Shown: one piece after another, positions 1 through 7,777 of the stretch | Numbering within the stretch: position 1 is the first letter of the stretch | Layout of the letters: every line of letters begins with the position of its first letter | NCBI RefSeq assembly: GCF_024692365.1 | Contig: NZ_JAILMR010000063.1 | Span: 1 to 32,045 of the forward strand | Reading direction: 5' to 3' | DNA length: 32,045 bases | Source of the DNA: Ruminococcus sp. | Lineage (GTDB): Bacteria; Bacillota; Clostridia; Oscillospirales; Ruminococcaceae | Notes under the pieces: model-generated | Seen by the model: only the letters and a program-made list of their open reading frames with translations | Database searches by the model: none | Told to the model about the DNA's origin: nothing | Position numbers and translations under genes: made by a program

Positions 1-55
1 TCTCTTGTATTTTAAGTTGCTCCGGAAAGAACTTATTGATATCTAAAGATGTCAT
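1..55 (-). CDS. N-terminus of a gene cut by the window edge
   Basis: Only the first 18 codons are visible, beginning MTSLDINKFFPEQLKIQE and running off the left edge. The start is well supported: an AAGGCGGTGA ribosome site lies just upstream and a strong promoter lies at 89-117. The family is not recognisable from this much sequence. The opening resembles some transposase N-termini and transposase debris lies next to it, but this is only a guess. Confidence 0.5.
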   Translation of the reverse strand, partial: MTSLDINKFFPEQLKIQE

Positions 56-88
56 GAAGAATCACCGCCTTGATTTGCTATCGGTTTT

Positions 89-117
89 ATTATAGCATAC
101 GTGGGCTGGATAATCAA
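89..117 (-). promoter_or_regulatory. Promoter for the left-edge gene
   Basis: Read on the minus strand, a TTGATT -35 box (112-117) is followed by a 17-base spacer and a perfect TATAAT -10 box (89-94). The TGC just before the -10 makes it an extended -10, a pattern that recurs at several promoters in this window. Confidence 0.6.
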
Positions 118-255
118 GAGATTTTACGGAAATTTGAGGGATAATCCTGAGAGTCCGTGCAGATGGCTCTGAGGTGACGGCGTATACACTATCCAACGAA
201 CCCCAAATATACTAAACTAGAACTATCCAAAATAGTCGAACTGGAGTTGATTAGA

Positions 256-582
256 ATGAATGAGATAACGAAGATCAAAAAGGAAGTTAAGCTGAAACAA
301 TGGGTTGAAATGATACAGCAGCGGAACGAAAGCGGACAGACCGTAACTGACTGATGGAGGCAGAACGGTATCAATCTGAAGACATATTACTATCGTCAGA
401 AACGAGTGCGGCAGACAGTATGCAACGAGATAGATCGGCATGATATAGTACCTGTTGAACCGATCTTTGAAACAGAAACTACAGCAGAGAAAATAGAAAT
501 ATCCATAGGAATTGTAAAAATATCGCTGCCTGATGATTTTAATGAATCTCCGCTGAAACGTCTGCTCGGAGTTCTGCGATGA
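256..582 (+). pseudogene. IS66 family accessory protein TnpA, interrupted
   Basis: Reading from the ATG at 256 gives a short protein with the IS66 Orf1 (TnpA) hallmark NGINLKTYYYRQKRVR and an acidic, hydrophobic tail. The reading frame is interrupted by an in-frame TGA at 352-354 (codon 33), exactly where active relatives have a conserved Trp-Cys pair, so the gene is dead. Its stop overlaps the start of the next remnant by four bases (ATGA), the usual IS66 tnpA-tnpB arrangement. The family call rests on the motif and on the tnpA-tnpB-tnpC order. Confidence 0.65.
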
Positions 583-752
583 TCGTCGATGTCAGACACG
601 CGGAGAATATCTACATCGTGTGCGGTTATAGCGATATGCGCAAGGCTATAGACGGTCTGGCTGCTATCGATCGAGCAGAAGAATGCGATAAAGCCTGCAA
701 AAACAGGCACGATATGCTGAATATCCAACATAAAAATGCACATCATTGTTGA
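579..752 (+). pseudogene. IS66 family TnpB, truncated
   Basis: The first 30 residues match the conserved N-terminus of IS66 Orf2 (TnpB), including the VCGYSDMRKAIDGLAAI stretch. After that the sequence no longer resembles the family, and it stops at 57 residues, whereas TnpB proteins are normally about 115. An internal deletion has therefore removed the rest. It overlaps the TnpA remnant by ATGA and lies just upstream of the TnpC remnant. Confidence 0.7.
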
Positions 753-850
753 CAATATTTCTATGCCCGAAAGGTATGGTTTTGCTGGATTTTTCGTTTT
801 TTTGTGGTAACATGTATACAATGATGATTTTGGCTTCGGAGGTGAGTACG

Positions 851-1180
851 GTGATAGAGAAAGGCAATATGACAGACGAGAAATATCTTGCTGCATTACA
901 GGCTGAGATCAAAAAGCAGGACAGAAAAATCAGCATATTAGAAAAAGATAATAAGCTTCTGGAAACTACAAACGAAAAACTGGTGATCGAAAATGAGTGT
1001 CTGAAAAAAGACTGCCCTATCTTGCTCGAAGCACTGATACTTTCCAAACACAAGACATTCGGAAGTTCAAGTGAAAAGACCGAAATACCCGAACAGCAAT
1101 CCTTCTTCAACGAAGCTGAACAGGAATATGCAGAAAAGTCCGAAGAACCCGTAAAGAAGACTGTCAAGGGCTATTGTTAC
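851..1180 (+). pseudogene. IS66 transposase TnpC, N-terminal fragment
   Basis: A GTG at 851 preceded by GGAGGTGA is the likely start. The fragment shows the coiled-coil leader of IS66 transposases (a Lys/Glu-rich heptad region around residues 10-50), then the conserved LSKHKTFGSSSEK motif that precedes the zinc-binding domain. It stops resembling IS66 near 1175, where the DNA becomes an ISL3-like transposase. The zinc-binding and DDE catalytic domains are absent, so the fragment cannot transpose anything. Confidence 0.7.
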
Positions 1181-1181
1181 T

Positions 1182-1649
1182 TTGCAGATAAAAGCTTATG
1201 AATATAACTGTGTAGACCTTGATTGTGAAGCGGTTTCCTTTGCTGAGACTATCGAAGGCTCTCTTGATCATTACTCACGAAAGACAAGGCGGCTTGCAGA
1301 TCTGATTTGCGTCATCGCACTTGAAACGAGTTGTGAGGGTTGTTCAAGGATATGTAAGGCGATGAATATCACTATTAGTCCAGACAGCGTTATCCGTCTC
1401 TTGATAAGAAGATATGAAACTCAACCAGAACCGATTTGCAGTTCAACTATCGGAGTTGATGACTTCGCTTTTGCAAAGAGAAAAACGTATGGAACAATAA
1501 TCGTTGACAATGATGAACATACTCCAGTCGCAGTTCTTGAGGGCAGAGATAAGGATACACAAAAAGATGGCTTGAAAAGAACAAACATATTAAAGCTGTC
1601 ACACGGGACAGCGCAAGCGCGTATGCAGCCGCAAATGGAGGCACTTAAG
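1182..1649 (+). pseudogene. ISL3-like transposase fragment, frameshifted
   Basis: The middle of an ISL3/IS204-type DDE transposase is recognisable: the TTSCEG-like stretch ([15 protein letters not shown]) and then [20 protein letters not shown] with the first catalytic Asp pair. The frame breaks at about 1561-1566, where one A seems to be missing from a run of A. In the shifted frame the family continues as [20 protein letters not shown], containing the second catalytic Asp, and then ends near 1640. N-terminal zinc finger and C-terminus are both missing. It abuts the IS66 fragment, so one element probably inserted into or recombined with the other. Confidence 0.7.
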
Positions 1650-2355
1650 ACTCAATCTTGAATTTTTTAAGTATAATATGTTTGATTTCATTATAGCTAT
1701 TTGCAGTCTGCAAATTTTGAACCAAAAATTCATTTTCAATGTAGTTAATATAATGATTATTTAAAGTATCAACAGTTCCAATACTATCCGTTTCAAGAGC
1801 GAGACAACTGAACGTTGTCATAAATGTCCTATATTTTGGAATAGAATAGTAATCCGAAATTTCAGATTTTTCACAGAAAACAGCATATCTTTTCCCTGGT
1901 ATCATAAGATTTCTGTAAAATGATCCAGAGAATGATTCTGATGCCATAGAGTTTTCTTCGTTATTGGCGAAGAATAAATAACTCAAAATATCTATGTCTT
2001 TATTTATAAGTGACTGATCGCCTTTTATCACTTTTTTTACATTGGCACTTTGACTGAACATGTCCGTATAGCATCTTAATTCGTTTCTGACCTCTACCAC
2101 AAAGATATTAACATCAGAGTGGGTTAGAATATTTTCACCATTAAAAGTCTTGATTTGCTTATCAATCAGGTCATTAATTTCTTCGTCGCTTTCAATTTCT
2201 GTTGCATTAACAGAATAATCACCCAAAAATTCAACCATGTCCTGATATGTTTTGATATTATTTACTGGATTAATTTTTTCAGAATGAGCCCATACTGCCG
2301 ATATTAAAGTACATATAATTATGACAGGTAAAATTGAAATATAAACTATTTTCAT
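1645..2355 (-). CDS. Membrane-anchored protein of the ABC operon
   Basis: This 236-residue protein has one hydrophobic segment at its N-terminus (about residues 3-23) ending at AWAHSE, which could be a signal peptide or an anchor. The rest is polar and presumably outside the membrane. I do not recognise the family. Its start overlaps the ABC ATPase stop by four bases (ATGA), so the two are translationally coupled. As the last gene of a secreted-protein/permease/ATPase operon it may help secretion or immunity, but this rests on position only. Its 3' end meets the transposase debris. Confidence 0.75.
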
Positions 2356-2993
2356 TGTTCTACCTCACAAAGATGTTTTTCTCTTATAGTATAAATCTTA
2401 TCACAAACAGAGAATATATCATCCTTTATATGACTCACTATCAATACTATTGCACCTTTTTCAGCATGGCTCCGAATTATATCTAATATTCTTACCGTGC
2501 TTTCCTCATCAAGGGCATTTGTAGGTTCATCAAGTAATATTAAATCTGGATATTCCATAAAACACTGGGCAAGCGTTAGTTTTTGTTTCATGCCTAGAGA
2601 ATATTTTCTTACCTTTTTTTTATCTTTCGGATCAAGACCAACTTGTTCTATTATTTCCTCTATTCTATTTTTATCTACTTTTTTATTTATAGAAGCGAGA
2701 AATTTAAGATTATCAACACCTGTCATTTCGTGATAAAGACTAATATTTTCGATAACGACACCGATATCTATATTTTTTTTCTTTGTCAGATCACATTTCT
2801 GACCGTCAATTTCAATATATCCTTCAGTCGGCTTTATAAGACCTGCCATTACGCGGATAAGCATGGTTTTTCCACTTCCGTTTCCGCCTATAAGTCCATA
2901 TATTTTCCCGCTTTCAAAAGAAATATTTATATTTTCAAAAATAACGTTATCGCTAATAATTTTTGTTACATTCTTTAATGTATATGATTTCAT
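2352..2993 (-). CDS. ABC transporter ATP-binding protein
   Basis: A 213-residue ABC ATPase, the energy-supplying subunit for the two permeases encoded just upstream. Visible motifs in order are Walker A (GGNGSGKT), the signature YSLGMKQKLT, Walker B (LILLDEPTNAL) and the switch His (VSHIKDD). The ATG at 2993 is chosen because AAGGAG lies at the right distance; the frame is open 20 codons further upstream, with no comparable site. It resembles the ATPases of the BcrA/lantibiotic-immunity and lactococcin-972-type exporters. It is four bases overlapped with the next gene and about 25 bases behind the permease. Confidence 0.9.
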   Translation of the reverse strand: MKSYTLKNVTKIISDNVIFENINISFESGKIYGLIGGNGSGKTMLIRVMAGLIKPTEGYIEIDGQKCDLTKKKNIDIGVVIENISLYHEMTGVDNLKFLASINKKVDKNRIEEIIEQVGLDPKDKKKVRKYSLGMKQKLTLAQCFMEYPDLILLDEPTNALDEESTVRILDIIRSHAEKGAIVLIVSHIKDDIFSVCDKIYTIREKHLCEVEQ

Positions 2994-3018
2994 TATATTA
3001 CTCCTTATGATAAAAATC

Positions 3019-3798
3019 TCAAAGACTCTCTTTGTCTTTAAGACCAATATCAATTTTACTGATTATTATTCCGATTATTGCAATACATATCATCATATAG
3101 ATCATATTTACAATAACACAGGAGAAATCAATTTTATCCTGCCAAGTCAACATAGTATTATCAATTATATTTATTTTAGCCGAATCTATTTCTGTACCGA
3201 ATAAACTAATTTTTTCAAAATGAACAGTTATATAATATAGAATGCTTATAATAAAATAAACTAATATAAAAGATATCGCTGTACCAAAAAAGAAAGAGAA
3301 AATATTAACCATGAGTGTGGTTACAAAAGTATACTCAGTCACCGTAAGATAACAAATGAATAGATTCTTTAAAGTATACGCATTTATACCTTCGCCTGTA
3401 TTTACGATCGATATAGCATACACAAACATAAGCCATATACTGCAATAAACAACTGCAATTGACAAAAGTTTCAAAAGGTTTTTTATATACCAATTAAACC
3501 TGCTTTTTTCCCTTACAAATTTATAAATATTTTTAAGATGAAGATCTTTATATAGATATCCGCCGTATAGTATATTAAATACTATAGGTATAGCCAAAGC
3601 AAAAAGGGTGTATGATAGGGTTGAATCTTCTTTTCTATAAGAATCTTCAAATATCATTCCAAAAAAAATGTTATCAAATGTATTGTCCTGAGAAATAGGT
3701 TTGTTTATTAGAAAAGAATATATTTCTACTAAATTACTTATAATCACAAGCGGGATAACTGACAAGAGTTTAAAAACATCCTTCCATCTAACCTGCAT
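3019..3798 (-). CDS. ABC transporter permease, second of two
   Basis: A 259-residue integral membrane protein with about six hydrophobic helices and no other recognised domain. The ATG at 3798 lies five bases after the upstream permease stop and has a GGTGA site. The frame can be opened with a TTG at 3831, but that would overlap the upstream gene. It should pair with the other permease and the ATPase to form an exporter. No substrate motif is visible; a peptide or the secreted protein of this operon is the natural guess. Confidence 0.8.
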   Translation of the reverse strand: MQVRWKDVFKLLSVIPLVIISNLVEIYSFLINKPISQDNTFDNIFFGMIFEDSYRKEDSTLSYTLFALAIPIVFNILYGGYLYKDLHLKNIYKFVREKSRFNWYIKNLLKLLSIAVVYCSIWLMFVYAISIVNTGEGINAYTLKNLFICYLTVTEYTFVTTLMVNIFSFFFGTAISFILVYFIISILYYITVHFEKISLFGTEIDSAKINIIDNTMLTWQDKIDFSCVIVNMIYMMICIAIIGIIISKIDIGLKDKESL

Positions 3799-3803
3799 AG
3801 CAT

Positions 3804-4697
3804 TCACCTGCTTAATCCAAGCTTTTCCCAAATTCTCATGCTACCAGCAACATCTTTTTTGTAATTTATAATGTATAGCAAACAGGAAAATATGATTAAG
3901 AAAACACATAAAATCAAAAAGTAAGCAAGGCTTTTACCATAGAATGTTCTTATCATAATATAATCTGTCATATCTACATTCAGATATAATGAATCTGTAT
4001 TACCTGATCCGACAATAGCATCTACTCGCTTCATTATATAATGAAGCATATAAACAGGAAGAAGAAGAAAAATAGGCAGACTTTTTATAAAGTTAGCAAT
4101 AGCGCATATAAACATCGATAATATACCACAGAATGTGGAAAAGATAAATGCATAAAGCAGATTATAAAGCTGTGGGTGATGCAGAAATAATCCTAAAAAT
4201 GGTTCACCTTTACTTACTGAATTCTGAAATACATTGTCTCCGGTAAGAGCAGCTGCGTAATTATAAGAAAAAGCCACAGTTTCCTCTCCAGAAAACACTA
4301 TTCCATTTAAAAGAATACTTAATGAAAGAGGTATAAAAAAACACAGAAATGCGCTCACAAAGCTTGTTAATGCTTCTGATGTTGCAAAACTATATGCAGA
4401 TGCTCTTGTTTTAAATACAGGAGTAATATTGATTTTATTATTCTTATAGGCTATAAATCCCACAGGAAATACTATCAAAAAAACATATAGTGTACGAAAC
4501 ATATTATTCAACGGAACATCGGTTCTTAACAGAAAGGCTTCGGAAGCTGAAATAGCACTCAAAGAATCAAGATTCCTGCATTGCCATGCAAGTATCATCA
4601 TATTTGCTATACAAAAAGCAAATACAGCAATAATTGAAAATATAAAGCCTAACGAACGAAAACTGTTTTTTAAATTAAAGACGAAAATGTTTTTCAT
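3804..4697 (-). CDS. ABC transporter permease, first of two
   Basis: A 297-residue membrane protein with about six to seven hydrophobic segments, a large loop after the first segment, and a basic C-terminus. The start has GGAG eight bases upstream. An 18-base perfect hairpin lies directly in front of the ribosome site, so its translation or mRNA level may be set separately from the secreted-protein gene. Sequence similarity to the second permease is not obvious by eye, so the exporter would be a heterodimer. The family resembles bacitracin/lantibiotic-type permeases only in size and topology. Confidence 0.8.
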   Translation of the reverse strand: MKNIFVFNLKNSFRSLGFIFSIIAVFAFCIANMMILAWQCRNLDSLSAISASEAFLLRTDVPLNNMFRTLYVFLIVFPVGFIAYKNNKINITPVFKTRASAYSFATSEALTSFVSAFLCFFIPLSLSILLNGIVFSGEETVAFSYNYAAALTGDNVFQNSVSKGEPFLGLFLHHPQLYNLLYAFIFSTFCGILSMFICAIANFIKSLPIFLLLPVYMLHYIMKRVDAIVGSGNTDSLYLNVDMTDYIMIRTFYGKSLAYFLILCVFLIIFSCLLYIINYKKDVAGSMRIWEKLGLSR

Positions 4698-4718
4698 TAT
4701 TTTTCTCCAAGCGTATAA

Positions 4719-4758
4719 TTAGTATTGTAGCTTCGCAAATGCGAAGCTACAATACTAA
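4719..4758 (-). terminator. 18-bp perfect hairpin inside the ABC operon
   Basis: Two 18-base arms (4719-4736 and 4741-4758) are exact reverse complements around an AAAT loop. The hairpin lies between the secreted-protein gene and the first permease. On the minus strand no clear U-run follows, so it is more likely a partial terminator or an mRNA-stabilising barrier than a full stop. Such a structure would give many copies of the secreted protein and fewer of the transporter. Confidence 0.6.
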
Positions 4759-4774
4759 ACAATTAATCAACTAA

Positions 4775-5251
4775 TTAAGCCCAATCTGACTCAATTGTTG
4801 CGTAAGCATCCAGTTTAGGATCATTTCCAAAGTAATAGAATGAATATGTTGTTTTTCCATCATAAGCGGGAACTATTTCACAATATGTACCCTTATATGC
4901 TTTGATAGTCATTGTCTGACCATATCTTCCTGAAACTACAGAACAACTATCGCTGTTGCCATCAAAGCCACAGCCGGGAAGCCATGCAACGCTCTTGCTC
5001 TTACCCTTTGCCTTTATTCTGATTCTCTTGTAATTACAGCTTTTTTGATTTCCATTGAGAATCTCAGTTACCTTAAAACTAAAAATAGTAGCGCTATCAG
5101 TTAATGTTTCATTTGCTGTAGAAGAACAGCTCTTAGGAATATGCCACTGTTTGCCATTAGGGTTAAGAGCTGCTGCAGATGTAGCTGCAATTGTAAATGT
5201 AACTACAGCAGCTGAAGCAAAAGCTGCTACTCTCTGTTTTAAATTTTTCAT
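4775..5251 (-). CDS. Small secreted cysteine-containing protein
   Basis: The ATG at 5251 (AAAGGAA site nearby) gives 158 residues; the frame is open 19 codons further but without a site. Residues 1-29 form a classic signal peptide: a basic start, a hydrophobic Ala/Val core, then TSAAA before the likely cleavage. The mature part, about 130 residues, holds five Cys (42, 72, 94, 103, 124) and is basic in the middle. I do not recognise the family. Being the first gene of an operon with a dedicated ABC exporter makes a bacteriocin, toxin or signalling protein plausible, although the signal peptide suggests Sec export, leaving the ABC transporter for immunity. Confidence 0.75.
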   Translation of the reverse strand: MKNLKQRVAAFASAAVVTFTIAATSAAALNPNGKQWHIPKSCSSTANETLTDSATIFSFKVTEILNGNQKSCNYKRIRIKAKGKSKSVAWLPGCGFDGNSDSCSVVSGRYGQTMTIKAYKGTYCEIVPAYDGKTTYSFYYFGNDPKLDAYATIESDWA

Positions 5252-5326
5252 AATAAAATTCCTTTCGTATATTAGTAAATTGTTTATTGGATTTGATTGA
5301 TCAATCATATGTAATATTACTAAATA

Positions 5327-5355
5327 ATTTTAACATATGTTAAATATATTGTCTA
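5327..5355 (-). promoter_or_regulatory. Promoter with embedded palindrome for the ABC operon
   Basis: On the minus strand a TAGACA -35 box (5350-5355), a 17-base spacer and a TAAAAT -10 box (5327-5332) fit the sigma-70 consensus closely. A perfect 16-base palindrome, TTTAACATATGTTAAA, occupies 5329-5344, between and overlapping these boxes, the usual place for a repressor operator. Part of it recurs at about 5399-5410. A second palindrome, GATTGATCAATC, lies at 5295-5306 in the leader. Confidence 0.6.
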
Positions 5356-5533
5356 TAACTATTTTTCATAATTAAAGTTACATTTTCGCACTTAAATATA
5401 TTTAACATATATAATTAATTTTAGCCTGCGTTTATAAATAAATCTATTTATCGTCTGTGAATCTTGCAAGTTTCAATATATGATCAGCAAAATAGGAGAA
5501 AGCTATTTCACAACAATATAGCAAAATAAATTA

Positions 5534-5790
5534 CACTTAATTTATAATTCACTAATTAAGATTATGTCACATTAAATTACTATATTTCATATAGACTAAT
5601 TATCGGTTTGAAAACAGTATAGTGCCATTTAGCTAAAAAAACATGTACAAATCAAAAACTTTATGAAAGCGTTCGACAAATGAGAGAACTTGATTTATAG
5701 TTCACAAATTAAAATTCTAGCACATTAAAATACCGAACGTCAATAGGCTAATAATTGATTCAGAAACAACAGTACAGCACGTTAATTATC
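5534..5790. repeat. Imperfect direct repeat in a gene-free stretch
   Basis: The 560 bases from 5356 to 5914 carry no convincing gene and are very AT-rich. Within them, about 100 bases starting at 5534 recur imperfectly from 5688 (spacing about 154 bases); shared landmarks are ACTTRATTTATA, TTCAC, and CACATTAAA. No function is visible. The repeat could be a decayed duplication or part of an element end. Confidence 0.4.
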
Positions 5791-5914
5791 TAAGTGATTT
5801 CTCGATGTTATATACAATTTAGCATTAGCATAAAACACAAATTTATGCTAACTCATATGTGCATAATGTATAAATGTTATGAATTGCTTGTAAATCTCGG
5901 GTGTCAAAAATCAA

Positions 5915-6217
5915 TCATCTTGCTATGCCTCTTGTTATACTCTGCTTTATCCAAAAGGTAGCATATGTTCCGAACGTATTATGATATGAAAAATCAAATT
6001 TTTCTGCAGCTATAAGCAAACCTAAATATCCGAACTGTTCAAGATCATCAATATCCAGATCGTTACCATAAACATTCAAATACACCTTTGCGTATTTTCG
6101 TATCAATCTCTGATATTTGATACATAGCTCCCGTTTAGCCTGTTTGTCTCCCGTACGGATCATTTCACATAGTATTGAATCATCTTTGACACAAGGTTTT
6201 ATTATTAAATGTATCAA
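5915..6217 (-). CDS. Sigma-70-like protein containing region 2 only
   Basis: A 100-residue protein that matches sigma-70 region 2: the core-binding helix around LDIDDLEQFGYLGLLIAAEKFD, then the -10-recognition part with TFGTYATFWIKQSITR. It ends right after this and lacks regions 3 and 4, so it cannot read a -35 box alone. The start is a TTG at 6217 that overlaps the XRE stop (TTGA), with GAGGAGGG in front, so the two genes are coupled. Either the 3' half was lost at the element boundary or this is a working partial sigma or an anti-activator. The region-2 call is firm, the role is not. Confidence 0.7.
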   Translation of the reverse strand: MIHLIIKPCVKDDSILCEMIRTGDKQAKRELCIKYQRLIRKYAKVYLNVYGNDLDIDDLEQFGYLGLLIAAEKFDFSYHNTFGTYATFWIKQSITRGIAR

Positions 6218-6972
6218 ATCTTCATACCCTCCTCAGATACCCCCATCTTATTCATCATCAAAGCAACAGCATCCATAGGTGTTGCTATCTCAACTTCGCC
6301 TGCTTTCACCTGATCAAGAATTTCTAGCATGAATCCAGTCATCTCATTACTATCCGCAATAACGGAGGGTATGCTCTTTTCAGCTTTCTCAGCATTATCC
6401 GAATACACATCCCTCAATATCTGATTAAACCGCTCGGTGATACGATACCGCAGGAACTCATCTTCATCGACCTTCGTTTCGTTGATGTAGTTTATGGCTT
6501 CGCCGTAACCTTCGGGCATCCCAGCACCTGCTGCATAATTTTCCACCCCATGCTGCATCATCGCAGTGAGGTTATTTATTATGTTGATCGACCTGCCTGC
6601 AATCTGCTTCACATAGATGTCAATGGCATTGATGAGGTTGCTGAACTCGGAGTGCTCTATAAGCTGACTTACTAACTCGTTATCCTGCCGTTTGGAAAGC
6701 AGAACTCCTATAGCCTTATCTGACAAACCAAGCTCCTTCAGCTCAATATTTTTTGTGATGCGGCTCTCTGTGAAGCCTAGCAAGTAATCAGTCGGCACTT
6801 CAAAGAACTTAGCAAGATCGATGATCCTGCTATAACCGACATCACGTCCGCTGTCGTTTTCAAGACCGTTCAGCACTGCCTCAGAGATACCGGTTTCGAG
6901 CGCAAGCTGCTTGGTGGTCAGGTGTCGTTCCACACGCATATCTTTTATCTTTTCGCCCATAGTCGTTTTCAT
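6214..6972 (-). CDS. XRE family transcriptional regulator of the mobilizable element
   Basis: A 252-residue regulator with an N-terminal helix-turn-helix (about residues 7-65, with TTKQLALETGISEAVLNGLE as the recognition part) and a long alpha-helical C-terminal domain ending with DAVALMMNKMGV. It is divergent from the excisionase-like gene, the position of a master repressor of excision. The start has GGAGA upstream. The C-terminal tail is conserved in a second, collapsed copy at 30518-30670, which supports it as a real element gene. It overlaps and probably drives translation of the region-2 sigma protein. Confidence 0.85.
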   Translation of the reverse strand: MKTTMGEKIKDMRVERHLTTKQLALETGISEAVLNGLENDSGRDVGYSRIIDLAKFFEVPTDYLLGFTESRITKNIELKELGLSDKAIGVLLSKRQDNELVSQLIEHSEFSNLINAIDIYVKQIAGRSINIINNLTAMMQHGVENYAAGAGMPEGYGEAINYINETKVDEDEFLRYRITERFNQILRDVYSDNAEKAEKSIPSVIADSNEMTGFMLEILDQVKAGEVEIATPMDAVALMMNKMGVSEEGMKI

Positions 6973-7009
6973 GCTTCACTCTCCTTTTTGATGTTTTTAT
7001 GATAAGTAT

Positions 7010-7163
7010 GGCACATATTTTTTCTTTTGTGGGGAAATATTTCGGACAGCAGTGCAAACTTCGTTATCCATTTCATATATGAAATATAATACCCCTCTTC
7101 AAGAAAATAATCGGATTATCGAATATATGGCACAGTGCAAACAAATGTGCTATATATTATAAT
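7010..7163. promoter_or_regulatory. Divergent control region with operator-like repeats
   Basis: Between the XRE gene and the excisionase gene, GGCACA occurs at 7010-7015 and 7129-7134, and GTGCAAAC at 7052-7059 and 7135-7142, and a perfect palindrome ATTTCATATATGAAAT lies at 7070-7085. A TATAAT for the rightward promoter lies at 7158-7163 with a poor -35. These are natural candidates for XRE operators. The stretch 6973-7312 holds no gene that I can support. Confidence 0.5.
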
Positions 7164-7312
7164 AGAGAGGTGTACATGATTATTACCTGTCCTCCTCACA
7201 GCCGCTAAATGTGGGCTGCAATCATTTATAGTTTTTTGGAAAGGGAGCGATTCAGCATAGTAAAGGCAAATATGATTATCATGGTGGAACATAAAAAGGA
7301 AGGTGACTGCAA

Positions 7313-7603
7313 TTGACGATTAAACAGAAGAACGAACTGATCACAGCGGTGACTTCATTACTGGAAAAGATGATACCTGTTGAGGACGATACCCCGACCA
7401 TTACCGTGAGCAAGCCTACGCTGCCCGAAATGCTGACCGTCAAGGAGTGCGCCGCACTTGTGTCGGGACTGACGGAGCATACAGTTAGAATGCTAGTCAA
7501 GCAAGACAAGGTGAAATACATACGCTGCGGTGAGGGCGCACGCGGAAAGATACTCGTCAGCAAAGACAGCCTGCTGAAATACCTCGGCGCAGTATGTTCA
7601 TAA
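7313..7603 (+). CDS. Excisionase-like helix-turn-helix protein
   Basis: A 96-residue protein starting at TTG 7313 behind AAGGTGA. Its C-terminal half is a MerR/excisionase-type winged helix: MLTVKECAALVSGL, then HTVRMLVKQDKVKYIRCG and ILVSKDSLLKYL. Such proteins bind near att sites and steer the integrase towards excision. It is the first gene rightward from the divergent control region and is followed by the relaxase and integrase, consistent with an excision/mobilisation operon. The N-terminal 40 residues have no recognised fold. Confidence 0.7.
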   Translation: MTIKQKNELITAVTSLLEKMIPVEDDTPTITVSKPTLPEMLTVKECAALVSGLTEHTVRMLVKQDKVKYIRCGEGARGKILVSKDSLLKYLGAVCS

Positions 7604-7607
7604 ATAA

Positions 7608-7777
7608 ATCGGGCTATGCCCGATACCGAAATGTAGGGCGGAGACCGACCAAAAGGGGTGCAGAGGAACGCTGCCGCAAAGGCTTTTGTCGCTCCGTTTC
7701 AGGAGTGACAAAAGTATCTTTGCGTTGATAGTGGCAGATCTGTTCAGCGAATAATCAATACCCCCAAGAAAGGAGAA
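7608..7777 (+). other. Candidate origin of transfer (oriT)
   Basis: The 174 bases in front of the relaxase carry three marks of an oriT. There is a 7-base hairpin (7608-7624, ATCGGGC/GCCCGAT) and a 13-base hairpin with one mismatch (7683-7695 with 7702-7714). The block 7729-7780 is matched in length and largely in sequence by 30674-30725, in front of the second relaxase, and contains a shared ATACCCCCA. MobV relaxases usually act upstream of their own gene. The nick site cannot be read from sequence alone. Confidence 0.5.
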
